In this document: positions 62,096 to 64,000 of the stretch, in pieces
Numbering within the stretch: the first letter of the stretch is position 1
How the letters are laid out: each line of letters begins with the position of its first letter
Assembly: GCA_034717495.1 (NCBI GenBank)
Contig: JAYELL010000038.1
Span: forward strand, 79,760 to 143,759
Direction of reading: 5' to 3'
Source of the DNA: Chloroflexota bacterium
GTDB taxonomy: Bacteria > Chloroflexota > Anaerolineae > JAAEKA01
DNA length: 64,000 nt
The notes under the pieces: generated by a model
Seen by the model: only the letters and a program-made list of their open reading frames with translations
Databases searched by the model: none
Told to the model about the DNA's origin: nothing
Made by a program: the position numbers and the translations under genes

Positions 62096-62344
62096 GTGAC
62101 CGAAGAAACCACCCCCCAACCGGAATACACTGTCGAACAGATCGTTGCTGCCATTAGCCAGCAGATCGAAGTGAGTCATGGTGGGTGGGTTGAGTTCGTC
62201 GATTATGACGGCAAGGTATTAAGCGTACGCCTGCAAGGCAACTGCGTTGGATGTCCCATGTCCCAGTACACGCTGGCCATGGGCATCGGCGAGACCGTAA
62301 AACAGTTCTTTCCGGAACTGGAGTCGGTGCAGGCGGTCCCGTAG
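62096..62344 (+). CDS. NifU C-terminal-domain Fe-S scaffold protein
   Basis: An 82-residue stand-alone NifU-like domain with the CxxC at Cys50 and Cys53 (GNCVGCPMS) that binds a 4Fe-4S cluster for transfer. It lies between acsD and acsC and is plausibly dedicated to the clusters of AcsC or CODH/ACS (inference). The start is GTG 62096 behind CCAAGGAGAA. Confidence 0.88.
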   Translation: MTEETTPQPEYTVEQIVAAISQQIEVSHGGWVEFVDYDGKVLSVRLQGNCVGCPMSQYTLAMGIGETVKQFFPELESVQAVP

Positions 62345-62446
62345 ACAGAGGATCAGAAGCCAGAAAGTCAGAGGGCCAGAAATGGGCTCGATTTGAGACT
62401 CTGGGACTCTGGAACTCCGATACTCCGATACTCCGATACTCTGCAC
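62344..62446. repeat. Octamer-phased hairpin between the NifU-like gene and acsC
   Basis: The left arm has CAGAGGAT, CAGAAGCC, AGAAAGTC and AGAGGGCC-type words (62346-62380). The right arm has GAGACTCT, GGGACTCT, GGAACTCC, GATACTCC, GATACTCC, GATACTCT (62395-62442), six perfect in-phase units. Confidence 0.92.
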
Positions 62447-62466
62447 AGATTGAGAGGAGACCACCC

Positions 62467-63813
62467 ATGGCCCTATCCGGCCTTCAGATTTACAAACTAC
62501 TGCCCAGGACCAACTGCAAGGATTGTGGTTTTCCTACCTGTCTGGCCTTTTCTATGAAACTGGCCCAGAAGCAGGTGGAACTGGCTGCTTGCCCTCATGT
62601 GAGCGATGACGCCAAGGCTGCCCTTTCCGAGGCGGCAGCACCGCCTATTCGCCTGATCACGGTAAGCAGTAATGGCCACAAGTTGGAAGTGGGCAACGAG
62701 ACGGCGCTTTTCCGCCATGAGAAAAGATTCTTCCACCAACCAGGTCTCTTTGTCCGGGTGAAGGATGGCGATCCGCTGGATGAGGTGAAATCGACGGTTG
62801 CCGAGGTGGATGATTACATGGTCGACTACGTTGGCATTGAGTTGAGATTCGACGGCATTGCTGTGGAATGCACTTCAGGGGATCCTGAAACCTACGGCAG
62901 TGTGGTGGGTGCCATTTGCGATGCAACCGACAAACTGCTGATCCTGATGGCGGACGATCCAAAGGTCATCAAAGCCGGACTGGCGGCTGCTGGTGAGGAG
63001 CGGAAACCGCTGATCTACAGTGCTGATGGCGACAACTGGCGGCGGATTGCCCTTCAGGCCAAAAAGGTTGGCGCGCCCCTGGTCGTGCGGGTTGACGACG
63101 GCGATCTCGATGCGCTGGCAGAGCTCACCGAGCAGGTCGTCAATTTTGGAGTCGACGACATCGTATTGGATCCCGGTGTACGCGATTTCAATGAGTCGCT
63201 GGCGACCCTGACGGCTGTGCGTCGTCTGGCCCTGAAGGAAAACTTCCGGCCGCTGGGATACCCGGTTATCACCTTCCCTGGCGAGGGAGCCAACGATGCC
63301 TCGAGCGAAGTGGTTCTGGCAAGCCAGCAGATTGCCAAGTACAGCGGCTTCGTGGTTGTGGATCACTTCACACCCGCGTCTGCTTATGCGCTTCTGGTGC
63401 TGCGGGCCAACATCTTCACCGATCCCCAGAAGCCGATCCAGGTTGAACCGGGCATCTACGAGATCAATAATCCCGGCCCCGATGATCCGGTGATGGTTAC
63501 CACCAATTTCAGTATTACCTACTTCAGTGTGGCCAACGAGTTGGAGAGCAGCGGAAAGCCTGGCTGGCTGATGGTCGCCGACGCCGAGGGCATGAGCGTA
63601 CTCACCGCCTGGGCCGCCGGTAAATTTGATGCAGAACGCATCGCCAAGGGTGTCAAGGAATTCGGCATCGAGGACAAGATCAATCACAACAGTTTGATCT
63701 TGCCCGGGCATGTGGCCGTACTTATGGGTGAACTGGAAGAAGAACTGCCCGGCTGGAAGATCATGGTCGGCCCGCGCGAGGCGGTTGATCTGCCGGGCTT
63801 CCTGAAGATGTAG
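62467..63813 (+). CDS. acsC: CO dehydrogenase/acetyl-CoA synthase gamma subunit (corrinoid protein large subunit)
   Basis: A 448-residue large subunit of the corrinoid iron-sulfur protein. The N-terminal 4Fe-4S domain uses Cys17, Cys20, Cys25 and Cys42 (NCKDCGFPTC... ELAAC). It is followed by a TIM barrel and a C-terminal B12-binding domain (LPGHVAVLMGELEEELPGWKIMVGPREA). It holds the cobamide that carries the methyl group. GAGGAGA supports ATG 62467; the frame extending upstream is in the octamer repeat. Confidence 0.95.
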   Translation: MALSGLQIYKLLPRTNCKDCGFPTCLAFSMKLAQKQVELAACPHVSDDAKAALSEAAAPPIRLITVSSNGHKLEVGNETALFRHEKRFFHQPGLFVRVKDGDPLDEVKSTVAEVDDYMVDYVGIELRFDGIAVECTSGDPETYGSVVGAICDATDKLLILMADDPKVIKAGLAAAGEERKPLIYSADGDNWRRIALQAKKVGAPLVVRVDDGDLDALAELTEQVVNFGVDDIVLDPGVRDFNESLATLTAVRRLALKENFRPLGYPVITFPGEGANDASSEVVLASQQIAKYSGFVVVDHFTPASAYALLVLRANIFTDPQKPIQVEPGIYEINNPGPDDPVMVTTNFSITYFSVANELESSGKPGWLMVADAEGMSVLTAWAAGKFDAERIAKGVKEFGIEDKINHNSLILPGHVAVLMGELEEELPGWKIMVGPREAVDLPGFLKM

Positions 63814-63823
63814 CGACAGTAAT

Positions 63824-63861
63824 CGGTGATCGGCTATCAGTAATCCGATTGCCGATCACCG
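63824..63861. repeat. Short inverted repeat between acsC and acsV
   Basis: CGGTGATCGGC (63824-63834) and GCCGATCACCG (63851-63861) are a perfect 11-bp inverted repeat with a 16-base loop, about 10 bases before the next start. The words ATCGG/CCGAT repeat with roughly 8-base spacing. Confidence 0.85.
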
Positions 63862-63871
63862 GACCAACCAT

Positions 63872-64000
63872 ATGACACATACAATTCACACGGTTCAGTT
63901 CGAGCCGGCTGGAGCGACGATTGCTGTTCCGGCCGGTACGACGATCGTCGACGCGGCTCAAGCCGCCGGTATTGACCTGAACATCCCCTGCGGTGGGCAA
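63872..64000 (+). CDS. acsV: Corrinoid activation/regeneration protein AcsV-like (partial, cut by window end)
   Basis: The first 43 residues of a protein that starts with a 2Fe-2S ferredoxin domain (VPAGTTIVDAAQAAGIDLNI then PCGGQ, the first cluster Cys at position 40). In acs operons this is the N terminus of the RACo/AcsV ASKHA ATPase that reductively reactivates the corrinoid protein. Only the beginning is visible, so a plain ferredoxin cannot be excluded. It follows acsC by about 58 bases. Confidence 0.75.
   Translation, partial: MTHTIHTVQFEPAGATIAVPAGTTIVDAAQAAGIDLNIPCGGQ

Noticed and set aside
62251-62466. Upstream extension of acsC
   Set aside because: The extra frame overlaps the NifU-like gene and the octamer repeat, and a GAGGAGA site directly precedes ATG 62467.

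Overview
The window looks like a chromosome segment of an anaerobic or facultative Chloroflexota bacterium (Anaerolineae/Caldilineae-like), probably from a metagenome. This is an inference from a GC-rich sequence, lipoprotein solute-binding proteins with KETVEVIKEV-type linkers, a fused NuoCD, a bacterial-type CODH/ACS operon, phasin/lipid-droplet-type proteins and many intergenic repeats. No rRNA, tRNA, CRISPR array, transposase or phage gene was seen.

Layout. (1) 0.2-5.8 kb: an AmmeMemoRadiSam pair (radical SAM enzyme plus Memo-like protein), a YlxP-like protein, an antibiotic-kinase-like protein, a lipoprotein GH3 beta-N-acetylhexosaminidase and a DDAH-family amidinohydrolase. (2) 5.8-13.6 kb: a minimal complex I module, nuoB-nuoCD-nuoI, with odd C-terminal extensions (a lamin-tail domain on NuoB, a three-repeat Ala/Lys/Glu tail on NuoI), then a UPF0173 hydrolase, a Cys-rich orphan, an FAD oxidoreductase and an Mrp-type ATPase. 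(3) 14.2-17.9 kb: a membrane-bound Fe-S oxidoreductase (HdrDE/EMO type), a GIY-YIG protein and proline dehydrogenase. (4) 18-26.5 kb: a sugar ABC operon (binding protein, two permeases, FGGY kinase, DUF4432 epimerase-like protein, glycerol-1-phosphate-dehydrogenase-like enzyme). (5) 26.7-29.6 kb, minus strand: GDP-mannose pyrophosphorylase, DUF1638, GNAT. (6) 30.2-47.8 kb: a second carbohydrate island with a UroD-like protein, LacI regulator, fucose/arabinose isomerase-like protein, degenerate M24 protein, ribulokinase, FGGY kinase, class I aldolase, ABC importer, another FGGY kinase, thiolase plus DUF35 partner and a nitrilase. Neither ABC system has its own ATPase gene. (7) 48-53.7 kb, minus strand: a phasin-like protein and a surface-glycan cluster. 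(8) 53.9-64 kb: a PAS-LuxR regulator, a MerR/HMA regulator and the Wood-Ljungdahl carbonyl branch cooS/acsA - (four-helix-bundle gene) - acsB - CBS - acsD - NifU-like - acsC - acsV (cut by the window end). Together these suggest an organism importing plant- or glycan-derived sugars, making acetyl-CoA by CODH/ACS and linking electron flow to a membrane quinone pool.

The most unusual signal is not a gene. Many gaps between genes carry imperfect tandem repeats with a strict 8-base period. Each locus uses its own octamer vocabulary (GCGACNNN, GANACTCY, CTTGTCTA, GTCGGANN, CATNANNN), often with a left arm complementary to a right arm. Nearly every gap of the acs operon has one, and the four-helix-bundle gene sits exactly in the loop of the one between cooS and acsB. 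A second regulatory signal is a 15-bp palindrome, TGACGC-N3-GCGTCA, found at only two places seen: the promoters of the Fe-S oxidoreductase and of the phasin-like gene. Most recognisable promoters have a -35/-10 spacing of exactly 17 bp.
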